A stretch of DNA of 64,000 nt from Sva-07 sp963707515 (GTDB taxonomy: Bacteria; Actinomycetota; Acidimicrobiia; Acidimicrobiales; Ilumatobacteraceae), in assembly GCA_963707515.1 (NCBI GenBank), contig CAVPQI010000001.1, positions 248,001-312,000 of the forward strand, read 5' to 3'. Below, piece by piece: positions 17,530 to 24,296 of the stretch. Under the pieces are notes generated by a model. That model made no database searches. It saw nothing but the letters and a program-made list of their open reading frames with translations, and was not told the origin of the DNA. Position 1 is the stretch's first letter; every line of letters begins with the position of its first letter. Both the position numbers and the translations under genes were made by a program.

Positions 17530-17640
17530 AGATCCTGGAACGGCCGGACCTCGACCGGGTCCTCGCAGGCGGCGGTCGCCTGGGACGCCCAGTCGAGTGC
17601 CTCGTCGATCGGCATCGCCCGAATCGACACCGCCGCCCGG
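17526..17640 (-). pseudogene. C-terminal remnant of a YCII (DGPF) family protein
   Basis: Reading upstream from a TGA at 17528-17526 that overlaps the sigma-factor start, the frame encodes AMPIDEALDWASQATA then ACEDPVEVRPFQDL. This matches the end of YCII/DGPF proteins (a DIDEALEWA helix and a VEVRP strand). The N-terminal two thirds, including the DGPF motif itself, are missing; upstream sequence has no similarity and holds the promoter of the divergent acetyltransferase. The left boundary is approximate. About 35 codons remain, enough to identify the family and explain why the sigma factor lacks its usual partner. Confidence 0.6.
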
Positions 17641-17683
17641 GAATCTCGGAAAAACTTCTGCCGACGTCGATCGTAGGTGTGCC

Positions 17684-17689
17684 TACGGT
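17684..17689 (+). promoter_or_regulatory. -10 box of a leaderless promoter (GNAT gene)
   Basis: TACGGT ends 6 bases before GTG 17696. The preceding CGTAGG-TGTG-CCTACG is a perfect small inverted repeat overlapping the box and could be an operator. Confidence 0.45.
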
Positions 17690-17695
17690 GCGAGC

Positions 17696-18232
17696 GTGCA
17701 CGACACCGTCACCATCCGTCCCGAGGAGTCGAGCGACCATCCGGCGATCCGCGACGTCGTGGCGGCAGCGTTCGGCTCAGCGGCCGAAGCCGACCTCGTC
17801 GACCGGATCCGGGCGTCGCCCGAGTACCTGCCCGGTGGTGCGCTCGTCGCCGTCGACGCAGACGGGGCGATCGTCGGTCACGTGATGATCAGCGGCGCCC
17901 AGCTGCGGTCGGACGATGGCTCCGAGCGCCCGATCGTGATGCTCTCGCCGCTCGCCGTCTCCCCCCACCTCCACGGCCGGGGCATCGGTGGCGCCCTGGT
18001 GCGGGCGGCCAACGCCGTCGCCGACGAGCTCGGCGAGCCGTTCGTCGTCCTCGAGGGTGCGCCCGCCTACTACTCGCGCTTCGGCTACGAGCCGGCGTCG
18101 GCCCACGGCATCACGATGCCACTCCCCGACTGGGCGCCGCCCGAAGCGGCACAGCTCTACCGCCTCCGCAACGACGACCCGGCGCTCGCCGGACAGGTGA
18201 TCTACCCGGCGGCGTTCGACGGCGTCGACTGA
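17696..18232 (+). CDS. GNAT family N-acetyltransferase
   Basis: Acetyl-CoA-dependent acetyltransferase of 178 residues, similar to the YhbS-type subgroup. It shows TIRPEESSDHPAIRDVVAAAF at the start, IVGHVMISGAQL, the acetyl-CoA loop LAVSPHLHGRGIGGALVRAA (about 84-103) and GAPAYYSRFGYEPA (about 121-134). Substrate unknown. The open frame extends far upstream, but GTG 17696 is chosen because the family begins here and a TACGGT box precedes it by 6 bases. Its last 31 bases overlap the end of the convergent methyltransferase gene. Confidence 0.85.
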   Translation: MHDTVTIRPEESSDHPAIRDVVAAAFGSAAEADLVDRIRASPEYLPGGALVAVDADGAIVGHVMISGAQLRSDDGSERPIVMLSPLAVSPHLHGRGIGGALVRAANAVADELGEPFVVLEGAPAYYSRFGYEPASAHGITMPLPDWAPPEAAQLYRLRNDDPALAGQVIYPAAFDGVD

Positions 18233-19012
18233 CGTTGACGCGCCGCTTCGAAGGCCAGCACCGTCGTGGCCATCGCCACGTTCAACGACTCGCTGCGACC
18301 GCGGTGCGGGATGGTCACCCACCGGCGGACGGGGCCGACCTCGTCGCTCCAGTCTTCGGGGAGCCCTGCGGCTTCGTTGCCCATCACCGAGCGCGATGCG
18401 CCCGGTCAGGTCGCTGTCGGTGTGGGCGACGACCGTGCGCCCGGGGGCGTCATGACTCGTCGTGCCGACCAACTCGATTCCGGCGCCGGCGACGTCGTCG
18501 ATCGTCGCCTCGACGACCGGCACGTGGAACACGGCACCCGCCGACGCGCGCACGACCTTCGGGTTGAACGGGTCGACGCTGCCCGGCGTGAGCACGACGG
18601 CGTCGGCTCCGGCGGCTTCGGCGGAACGCATGATCGTGCCCAGGTTGCCCGGATCGCCCAGGCGATCGAGGACGACGACGAAGCCGGCCGCGGCGAGGGT
18701 GGCGGCCACGTCACGCTCGGGGATGCGGACGACGGCGAGTGGGTTCTGCGGCGTCTCGGTGCTGCCGACGCGCTGCAGCACGCCGGCGGCCAGCTGGTGG
18801 ACCGGGCCGGCGCCGTCGATCGCTGGCGCCACGACGTCGTCGGCCTCGGCGGCGACGAACTGCTCGACGCACGCCCATCCGGCGGCGACCGCTTCGCCGA
18901 CCAGCACCGGGCCCTCGACGACGAACAGACCCGCCTCGTGACGCGCACTGCGGCGCCCCAGGAGGCGCCGCAGTTGCTGAACTCTCGGATTGCTGAACGC
19001 CAGGGCGTCCAT
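18202..19012 (-). CDS. TrmH/SpoU family RNA 2'-O-methyltransferase, interrupted by a +1 frameshift
   Basis: SAM-dependent methylation of a ribose 2'-OH in tRNA or rRNA. The SPOUT motifs are present but split between two frames: motif 1 as RLGDPGNLGTIMRSAEAAGA (about 117-136) in one, motif 2 VMGNEAAGLPEDW and motif 3 IPHRGRSESLNVAMATTVLA in the other. The break is at about 18384-18392, where the sense strand reads CTCGGTGATG; removing one G joins ALVMGNEAAG perfectly. Likely a sequence error. Start ATG 19012; a GTG at 19021 is possible. It sits next to rplT, a common place for this gene. Confidence 0.8.
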
Positions 19013-19055
19013 CGACGTCACATCAGGCCCGGGCACCGATGCGACGTCGGCACGA

Positions 19056-19412
19056 TCAGGCGAGGGCGGCTTTCGCCGTCTCGACGAGCTTGCCGAACGC
19101 AGCGGCATCGGTCACCGCGAGATCGGCGAGGATCTTGCGGTCGACCTCGACGCCGGCGGCGTTGAGCCCGGCGATGAACCGGCTGTAGCTCATGTCGTGG
19201 AGACGAGTGCCGGCGTTGATCCGCTGGATCCACAGCCGGCGCATCTCGCCCTTGCGGGCGCGACGGTCACGGAACGCGTAGTTCCCCGACCGCATCACCT
19301 GCTCATTGGCGGCCCGGAACGAACGGCTCTTGTTGCCGTAGTAGCCCTTGGCCTGCTTCAAGATCTTCTTGTGGCGCTTCTTCGACGCCACGCCACGCTT
19401 CACACGTGCCAT
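19056..19412 (-). CDS. rplT: 50S ribosomal protein L20
   Basis: Binds 23S rRNA early in large-subunit assembly. The 118-residue sequence is a full match to the family: MARVKRGVASKKRHKKILKQ, AKGYYGNKSRSFRAANEQV, YAFRDRRARKGEMRRLWIQR and INAGTRLHDMSYSRFIAGL in order. A GGAGG lies 7 bases before the ATG at 19412. In many bacteria L20 represses the infC-rpmI-rplT operon; two strong inverted repeats just upstream could take part, which is unproven. Confidence 0.98.
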   Translation of the reverse strand: MARVKRGVASKKRHKKILKQAKGYYGNKSRSFRAANEQVMRSGNYAFRDRRARKGEMRRLWIQRINAGTRLHDMSYSRFIAGLNAAGVEVDRKILADLAVTDAAAFGKLVETAKAALA

Positions 19413-19431
19413 GTCATGTCCTCCGTGTCAC

Positions 19432-19471
19432 TTCCCCCAGGGGGAACGTTCAGGCGGGGGGACTCCCCCGC
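19432..19471 (-). promoter_or_regulatory. Two strong inverted repeats in the rpmI-rplT gap
   Basis: TTCCCCC-A-GGGGGAA (19432-19446) and GCGGGGG-GACT-CCCCCGC (19454-19471) lie back to back between rpmI and rplT. Both would form very stable RNA hairpins just upstream of the rplT ribosome site. They could act as an attenuator, processing site or L20 target; the sequence does not decide. Confidence 0.45.
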
Positions 19472-19479
19472 GATTGGGG

Positions 19480-19677
19480 TCAGCGCTCTGCGAGGAGGCG
19501 CTTGATCTTCTTCTCGTCGGTCGTGTGCACGTCGGCATCACGGTCGAGGCGGTGCTTGCGCGCCGACGACTTGCCCTCGAACTTGTGCTGGTTGTTCTGC
19601 TGCTCGTGACGGAGCCGACCGGTTCCCGTCGTCTTGAACCGCTTAGCTGCCGTCTTCGACGTCTTCATCTTGGGCAT
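19480..19677 (-). CDS. rpmI: 50S ribosomal protein L35
   Basis: Small basic large-subunit protein of 65 residues, full length for the family: MPKMKTSKTAAKRFKTTGTG, then RLRHEQQNNQHKFEGKSSAR and the KHRLDRDADVHTTDEKKIKR tail. The ATG at 19677 is preceded by AAGGAG with 6 bases of spacing. That ribosome site and the first 35 bases of the gene lie inside the end of infC in another frame, an overlap longer than usual for this operon, so translation of rpmI probably depends on infC. Confidence 0.97.
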   Translation of the reverse strand: MPKMKTSKTAAKRFKTTGTGRLRHEQQNNQHKFEGKSSARKHRLDRDADVHTTDEKKIKRLLAER

Positions 19678-20302
19678 CTGTTGCTCCTTCTGGTTCCGCT
19701 TCGATGGCTGCGTCCGTCGCCTGCGCCTCACGGTCGGCTTCGACTGCTGCCTTCTTCATCGCCTCTTGGGCCTTCTTGTCCGGGGAGAGCGTCATCGACA
19801 TGTTGCGACCTTCCAGTCGCGCCTGGGTGTCGACCTTCGCCGCCGGTCCCACCGCTGCGAGCACCTCGTCGAGGATCTTGGTGCCCAACTCTGGGTGTGC
19901 CATCTCGCGTCCGCGGAACTGCAACGTGATCTTGACCTTGTGGCCCTCGTCGATGAAGCGGACCACGTTGCGGGTCTTGGTGTCGAAGTCACCCTTGCCG
20001 ATCTTCGGCCGGTACTTGACCTCTTTCACCGACACGTTGGTCGACTTCTTCCGCGCGTCCTTGGCCTTTTGGCCTTCCTCGTACTTGAACTTGCCGTAAT
20101 CCATGATTCGGCAGACGGGAGGGTTGGCGTTCGGGGCCACCTCGACGAGGTCGAGCTCGAGGCCGCGGGCCATCCTCAGCGCATCGGGGGCGGCCTTGAT
20201 CCCGAGTTGGTCTCCGGTCGGCCCGATGAGTCGCACCTCACGAGAGCGGATGCGCTCGTTGATGCGATGCTGTTCGCCGCGTTGTTCCTGTCGCGGTGCT
20301 AT
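19643..20302 (-). CDS. infC: Translation initiation factor IF-3, probable AUA start
   Basis: Prevents premature 30S-50S joining and checks start-codon selection. The conserved N-terminus HRINERIRSREVRLIG is followed by GDQLGI, DLDLVEVAPNANPPVCRIMD and FKYEEGQKAKDARKK; the C-domain contains KVKITLQFRGREMAHPELG. No ATG, GTG or TTG lies in frame between the upstream TGA and this region. The first in-frame candidate is ATA at 20302, with AGGAG 9 bases before it. A GTG at 20236 would cut off conserved residues and lacks a ribosome site. The acidic C-terminal tail (EAEPEGATDAQDEDVEDGS) overlaps rpmI. 219 residues. Confidence 0.9.
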   Translation of the reverse strand: MAPRQEQRGEQHRINERIRSREVRLIGPTGDQLGIKAAPDALRMARGLELDLVEVAPNANPPVCRIMDYGKFKYEEGQKAKDARKKSTNVSVKEVKYRPKIGKGDFDTKTRNVVRFIDEGHKVKITLQFRGREMAHPELGTKILDEVLAAVGPAAKVDTQARLEGRNMSMTLSPDKKAQEAMKKAAVEADREAQATDAAIEAEPEGATDAQDEDVEDGS

Positions 20303-20310
20303 GGCTGATC

Positions 20311-20316
20311 ACTCCT
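20311..20316 (-). promoter_or_regulatory. Ribosome binding site that decides the infC start
   Basis: AGGAGT (minus strand, 20316-20311) stands 8-9 bases before ATA 20302. It is the only Shine-Dalgarno sequence near the infC N-terminus. Confidence 0.65.
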
Positions 20317-20528
20317 GTGCAATGGGCCTCCCGTAGTCTGGCCGTGTCCTGGTAGTTGCTCGACGCGAACTGCACGCGGAGCGACCCGACACGACCCGCC
20401 TCCGGCACGGCCGGCGGCGGGAACGGGGCTGGTCTCAGCCTTGTGACCCGGGCGCACGGTTGGACGGGAGTGCCGTCTCGGGGGTGGCCGGGTGGGGGTT
20501 GCCCCCACTTCGCCTCAATTGTGCTCGG
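20317..20528. other. Intergenic region upstream of infC
   Basis: About 210 G-rich bases between the divergent infC and DUF1844 genes. It must hold the infC promoter and leader. GGGGGTTGCCCCC and CCGGCCGGCGG-type self-complementary stretches are present, but I could not assign a specific regulatory RNA. No coding frame is convincing. Confidence 0.4.
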
Positions 20529-20534
20529 TAGGGT
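20529..20534 (+). promoter_or_regulatory. -10 box of a leaderless promoter (DUF1844 gene)
   Basis: TAGGGT ends 7 bases before GTG 20542; no Shine-Dalgarno sequence. Confidence 0.5.
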
Positions 20535-20541
20535 ACCGCAC

Positions 20542-20931
20542 GTGACCGACGAAACCTCCGACCACGACCCGGCCGACGGCATCGACGATCCGGACCGTCA
20601 CGCTGACGGAATCGACGATCCCGACCGTGACGACCTCCTCGCCGAGGCCGAGGCGGCGATGCGCGAAGCCCGCTCGAGGCTCGCCGACGTGCCCGCCGAG
20701 GTCGTCATCACCAACCACGTCATGGGGCTCTACGAGCTGGCGGCGATCCACCTCTCGGCCGACCCGCCCGACCTCGGTCAGGCGGTGCTGGCGATCGACG
20801 CGGTGGCGTGCCTCGTCGAAGGGCTCGGCGAGCGGCTCGGCGAGGAAGCCCCGACGATGCGCGACGCGCTGAACAACATCCGCCTGGCGTTCGTGCAGAT
20901 CAAGGGTCAGCACGCCGCCGACGACGACTGA
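20542..20931 (+). CDS. DUF1844 domain protein
   Basis: Small protein of 129 residues. The N-terminal third is acidic with a duplicated GIDDPDRHAD/GIDDPDRDD unit. The C-terminal DUF1844 region (about 52-125) reads VVITNHVMGLYELAAIHLS, LGQAVLAIDAVACLVEGLG and APTMRDALNNIRLAFVQIKG, predicted helical. Function unknown; the family is often found beside infC in actinobacteria, as here (divergent). GTG 20542 is supported by TAGGGT 7 bases upstream; the longer frame upstream is antisense to the infC leader. Its last 32 bases overlap the convergent alkyltransferase-like gene. Confidence 0.85.
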   Translation: MTDETSDHDPADGIDDPDRHADGIDDPDRDDLLAEAEAAMREARSRLADVPAEVVITNHVMGLYELAAIHLSADPPDLGQAVLAIDAVACLVEGLGERLGEEAPTMRDALNNIRLAFVQIKGQHAADDD

Positions 20932-21244
20932 AGCGGCCGATCGGGGCGTCGACGACGCGCTCCTCGCGCACGATGACGCCCTCGGCGGTCAACAGTTCGG
21001 TCTGCAGCCGTGGCGATCCCGACACGAGGCGTCCACTGGCGTTGACGACCCGCCACCACGGCACCTCGACGTCGGTGACACCGAGGATCCGACCGACGAG
21101 CCGGGCGTTGCGCGGGTAGCCGGCGACCTCGGCGACGTCGCCGTACGTGGTCACCTCGCCCTCCTGCAGCGCCATCAACACGTCGACGATGCGAACCGTC
21201 CGCAGGTCGGCTGGCGGGTCCGAGGTCACGTGGCGATCGGTCAC
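20900..21244 (-). CDS. Alkyltransferase-like protein (ATL), non-catalytic O6-alkylguanine binder
   Basis: DNA-binding domain of the O6-methylguanine methyltransferase fold. In the active enzyme the acceptor motif is PCHRV; here it reads PWWRVVNASG (about 70-79), with Trp replacing the reactive Cys, the hallmark of ATL proteins that flag alkylated bases for nucleotide-excision repair. Other family features are MALQEGEVTTYGDVAEVAGY and RLVGRILG. 114 residues, start GTG 21244 overlapping the stop of the cold-shock-like gene (GTGA). A later GTG (21229) is possible. Part of a co-directional string hisG, cold-shock-like, ATL. Confidence 0.85.
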   Translation of the reverse strand: MTDRHVTSDPPADLRTVRIVDVLMALQEGEVTTYGDVAEVAGYPRNARLVGRILGVTDVEVPWWRVVNASGRLVSGSPRLQTELLTAEGVIVREERVVDAPIGRFSRRRRRADP

Positions 21245-21459
21245 GTGGTGATGTCGGCCGCTTCCGGGCGCCCGAACTTGCGCATCGGCGAGAAGCGCAC
21301 CGTCGCTCCCTCGTCGACGATGCGCGATCCGTCGGCGATCTCGACGCAGTGGAACAGGTACTCGGTGCCCTCGTCGTCGGCGATCGTGCCGAGGCCGACA
21401 TGGGCGTCGAACTCCGTGACGATGCCCCGGCGGGGTTCGTCGCGGGGCAGGTCGCTCAC
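21241..21459 (-). CDS. Cold-shock-like single-domain protein
   Basis: A 72-residue protein resembling the cold-shock OB-fold: RGIVTEFDAHVGLGTIADDE (like KGxVKWFNxxKGFGFI), EYLFHCVEIADGSRIVDEGA and VRFSPMRKFGRPEA. The aromatic RNA-binding motifs are degenerate (no GFGFI), so nucleic-acid binding is uncertain. GTG 21459 overlaps the hisG stop and its own stop overlaps the ATL start, so the three genes are translationally coupled. Confidence 0.7.
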   Translation of the reverse strand: MSDLPRDEPRRGIVTEFDAHVGLGTIADDEGTEYLFHCVEIADGSRIVDEGATVRFSPMRKFGRPEAADITT

Positions 21460-22328
21460 GGGACGATCTTGGCGATCGGCATCTCGACGAGGTCGGTCGC
21501 ACCAGCCTCGATGAGATCCGGGATGACGAGGTTGATCGTTCGCTTCTCGACCACCGACTCGACGGCGTAGCCGCCGCCCGCGAGCGTCGACATCGTCGGC
21601 GACTTCATCGACGGGAGCACAGCGAGCACGGCGTCGCGCCGTTCCTCGCTGACGTTCAGCTTGAGCAGCACCCGACCGCGGGCATCGAGGACGCCGTTGA
21701 GCAGCGTCATCAGCTGGTCCATCGCCTTGCGCTTCACCGGGTCCTTGGCGGCGTCGGGATTGGCGATCACCTCGGTGTAGCTCGACATGATCGTGTCGAT
21801 CACCTTCAGGCCGGCAGCGCGCAACGCCCGGCCGGTCTCGGTGATCTCGACGACGCAGTCGGCGATGTCGGGGATCTTTGCCTCGGTGGCACCGTACGAC
21901 AGCCGGACGTTGGCGTCGACGCCCTGGGCGGCGAAGTAGCGGCGGGTCAGCTCGGGATACTCCGACTGCACGCGCACCCCGTGGGGGAGGTCGGCGACCG
22001 AGGCGGCCGGGCTGTCGCCGGCGACGGCGACGACGAGGCGGATCGGGTTGCTGGTTGCCTTCGAGTAACGGAGCTCGCCGAGCGACTCGACGACGCTCCC
22101 GGTCTCCTCGATCCAGTCGCGGCCGGTGATACCGACGTCGAACAGCCCCTCGGCGACGTAGGTCGGGATCTCCTGCGGCCGCAGGATGCGCACCGACTCG
22201 ACCCGCGGATCGTTGATCGTCGCCTGGTACTCGACCGCCGACGAGCGTTGCACCGGCAGGTCGGCCGCCTCGAACAGCTCCAGCGTCGCCTTCTCCAACG
22301 AACCCTTGGGCAACACCAGTCGCAGCAC
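21456..22328 (-). CDS. hisG: ATP phosphoribosyltransferase, long form
   Basis: First committed step of histidine synthesis: joins ATP and PRPP. The 290-residue length and C-terminal regulatory domain (about 215-290, ending VVEKRTINLVIPDLIEAGAT) mark the long, histidine-inhibited form. Catalytic features are LPKGSLEKATLELFEAADLP, DVGITGRDWIEE and the PRPP-loop region VVEITETGRALRAAGLKV. A GTG at 22349 gives seven more residues, but TAGCCT lies inside that extension 8 bases before GTG 22328, so the shorter start is preferred. Other his genes are not in the window. Confidence 0.95.
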   Translation of the reverse strand: MLRLVLPKGSLEKATLELFEAADLPVQRSSAVEYQATINDPRVESVRILRPQEIPTYVAEGLFDVGITGRDWIEETGSVVESLGELRYSKATSNPIRLVVAVAGDSPAASVADLPHGVRVQSEYPELTRRYFAAQGVDANVRLSYGATEAKIPDIADCVVEITETGRALRAAGLKVIDTIMSSYTEVIANPDAAKDPVKRKAMDQLMTLLNGVLDARGRVLLKLNVSEERRDAVLAVLPSMKSPTMSTLAGGGYAVESVVEKRTINLVIPDLIEAGATDLVEMPIAKIVP

Positions 22329-22336
22329 GACCAGCG

Positions 22337-22342
22337 AGGCTA
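22337..22342 (-). promoter_or_regulatory. -10 box of a leaderless hisG promoter
   Basis: TAGCCT on the minus strand, 8 bases before GTG 22328. It supports the shorter hisG start. Palindrome array 2 begins about 45 bases upstream. Confidence 0.5.
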
Positions 22343-22385
22343 CCGCCACCCTCCCCGCAGCTCAGCTTCGGTTCCGGCGATCCGC

Positions 22386-22614
22386 TTCAGCGTCAGCACA
22401 AACATCGACATCCAACGTCGTCGCTGACACAAACCTCCGACCCGAATTCAGCGTCAGCACGAACGCCGACATCCAACGTTGCCGCTGACACAGACATGTG
22501 CGGCCTCAGCGTCAGCACGAACACCGACATCCAGCGTTGTCGCTGACACAGACCTGCGACCCGAATTCAGCGTCAGCACAAACACAGACATCCATCGTTG
22601 TCGCTGACGCAGAG
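22386..22614. repeat. Palindromic repeat family A, array 2 (four units, opposite orientation)
   Basis: Four units of 59-61 bases begin near 22386, 22447, 22506 and 22566. Read on the minus strand each is TCTGTGTCAGCGACAAC, a 15-18-base variable middle containing GGATGTC, and GTGCTGACGCTGA. The outer CAGCGTCAGC/GCTGACACAGA arms pair; the inner arms are less complementary than in array 1. The array lies between hisG and mog, which point the same way. Confidence 0.88.
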
Positions 22615-22630
22615 GAGCTGGTCGGCGCGG

Positions 22631-22692
22631 GTCAGTGCGTGGTCAGTGCGTGGTCAGTGCGTGGTCAGTGCGTGGTCAGTGCGTGGTCAGTG
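22631..22692. repeat. 11-base tandem repeat, five copies plus a partial
   Basis: GTCAGTGCGTG is repeated five times without error (22631-22685), followed by GTCAGTG. It runs into the last codons of mog, whose stop (TCA on the plus strand) is formed by the partial copy. Perfect copies suggest recent slippage and strain variation. Confidence 0.9.
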
Positions 22693-23169
22693 GGAGGTGT
22701 CGGTGTCGGCGAGGAGGCGCAGGGCGTGGGGCAGCACGTCGATGACGGCGTCGATCTGTTCGACGCAGCCGTTCGTGCTGCCGGGTGTGTTGAGCACGAT
22801 CGCCGCCCCGCGGATGCCGGCGATGCCGCGCGAGAGGCGGCCGAGCGGGTTGCACAGGCGCATCGCCTCGGCGAGGCCGGGTGCCTCGCGCTCGATCACG
22901 AGGCGGGTGCCCTCGGGCGTCTGGTCGCGCGGCGCGAAGCCGGTGCCGCCGGTCGAGACGACGATCCCGGCGAAGCCGTCGCACAGCTCGCGCAGCGCAT
23001 CGGCGACGAGGTCGGCGCCGTCGGCGGTGACCCGCCGGTCGACGACGTCGAAGCCGTTGGACTCGAGATGCGCGGCGAGCGCCTCACCACTCTTGTCGTC
23101 ACGGGTGCCGTGGACGACACCGTCGCTGACGGTCAGCACCTTGGCCTGCGGTCGGACGGCGTCGCTCAC
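22687..23169 (-). CDS. mog: MogA/MoaB family molybdenum cofactor protein
   Basis: Adenylylates molybdopterin before molybdate insertion, or belongs to the closely related MoaB branch. The 160-residue product has KVLTVSDGVVHGTRDDKSGE (about 10-29), the family motif GIVVSTGGTGFAPRDQTPE (about 70-88) and GAAIVLNTPGSTNGCVEQI (about 121-139). GTG 23169 overlaps the rsmB stop (GTGA); the longer frame upstream is a shadow of rsmB. A mobA-like gene appears at 62.2 kb, fitting a molybdenum pathway in this organism. Confidence 0.88.
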   Translation of the reverse strand: MSDAVRPQAKVLTVSDGVVHGTRDDKSGEALAAHLESNGFDVVDRRVTADGADLVADALRELCDGFAGIVVSTGGTGFAPRDQTPEGTRLVIEREAPGLAEAMRLCNPLGRLSRGIAGIRGAAIVLNTPGSTNGCVEQIDAVIDVLPHALRLLADTDTSH

Positions 23170-24296
23170 GAGATCCGACGGTACCGAACCATGACCATGC
23201 CGTCGGTGTCGGCATCGTGGGGAAGGACCCGCCAGCCGTGCCCGAAGGAGCGCCACGTGCCGACCGCGGGCGGGGTCGGGTCGACCTCGAAGCCGGCGGG
23301 CACGGGGTGGTCGATCGACTCCGCAGCAGTGACCGTGCACACGCTGTACACCAGCCGGCCGCCCGGGCCGACCATCGCCGCCGCCGCAGTCAGCAGCGAC
23401 GCCTGGAGCGCCACCAGCTCGGTGACGTCGGTCGTACGGATGCGCCAGCGGGCGTCGGCGCGGCGGCGCAGTGCGCCGAGACCGGAGCACGGCGCATCGA
23501 GCAACACGGCGTCGAAGATCCCGTCGCGCAGAGCAGGGCGGGTGCCGTCGGAGGCGACGACGTCGATCCGGCGGCCCAGCCGGGCAGCGTTCTCGGCGAC
23601 GAGTCGCGCCCGGCCCGGATGGACATCGTTGGCGACCACCGTGGCGCCGTCGGCGGCGAGAGCGGTCGCCTTGCCGCCCGGAGCCGCGCACAGGTCGAGC
23701 ACCCGTTCACCGGCGCGCCCGGCGACCGCCGCAGCGACCCATTGCGACGACTCGTCCTGGACGTAGCCGTCGGCGCGGACGGTCACGGGTGGCGGCACGT
23801 TCATCCTCGCCAGCGCCGCCTCCGCTTCGTCGCCGAGTTCGGCCCGGAACGTGTCGACGATCCAGTCGGGGTAGCTCAGCCGGGCGCCGACCGACGGCCA
23901 CGTCATCTGCTCGAGGGTGCGCTCGGCCACCCGCCGCAGGACGGCGTTGACGAGACCCCGGGTTCGTCGCGGCGCCAGCGACACCGTCTCGGACACCGCG
24001 GCGTGAGGCGGGACCCCGCCGTAGGCCAGCTGGTAGGCGCCGAGGCGCAACACGGTGCGCGTCGTGTCGTCGGGCGGCGAGGTCAAGAAGCGATCGACCA
24101 GGGCGTCGCACGCACGGCGCATCCGTGTGGTGCCGTACACGAGGTCGGTGGCGAACCGGCGATCGGCGTCGCCGAGCCCGGAGGCGCTGAGCGCCGGGCC
24201 GAGGACGAGGTTGGCGTACGCACCATCACGCTCGATGCGGCGAAGGACGTCGAGTGCCAGACGCCGGGCGCTGGCGGCGGGTGCCGGGGCGCTCAC
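23166..24296 (-). CDS. rsmB: 16S rRNA (cytosine-967 C5)-methyltransferase
   Basis: Methylates C967 of 16S rRNA with SAM. The 376-residue protein has the NusB-like N-terminal domain (about 5-125: ALDVLRRIERDGAYANLVLG, GTTRMRRACDALVD) and the RsmB/NOP catalytic domain with the SAM loop VLDLCAAPGGKATAL (about 197-211), the DAPCSGLGALRRR motif (about 262) and the second cysteine in VYSVCTVTAAES (about 313). GTG 24296 overlaps the fmt stop. The order def-fmt-rsmB is standard. Confidence 0.93.
   Translation of the reverse strand: MSAPAPAASARRLALDVLRRIERDGAYANLVLGPALSASGLGDADRRFATDLVYGTTRMRRACDALVDRFLTSPPDDTTRTVLRLGAYQLAYGGVPPHAAVSETVSLAPRRTRGLVNAVLRRVAERTLEQMTWPSVGARLSYPDWIVDTFRAELGDEAEAALARMNVPPPVTVRADGYVQDESSQWVAAAVAGRAGERVLDLCAAPGGKATALAADGATVVANDVHPGRARLVAENAARLGRRIDVVASDGTRPALRDGIFDAVLLDAPCSGLGALRRRADARWRIRTTDVTELVALQASLLTAAAAMVGPGGRLVYSVCTVTAAESIDHPVPAGFEVDPTPPAVGTWRSFGHGWRVLPHDADTDGMVMVRYRRIS

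Noticed and set aside
17198..17740. 180-residue minus-strand frame covering the sigma factor start
   Set aside because: Out of frame with both the sigma factor and the YCII remnant; Arg/Pro-rich shadow.
19643..20236. infC starting at GTG 20236
   Set aside because: It would remove the conserved HRINERIRSRE segment and has no ribosome site, unlike ATA 20302.
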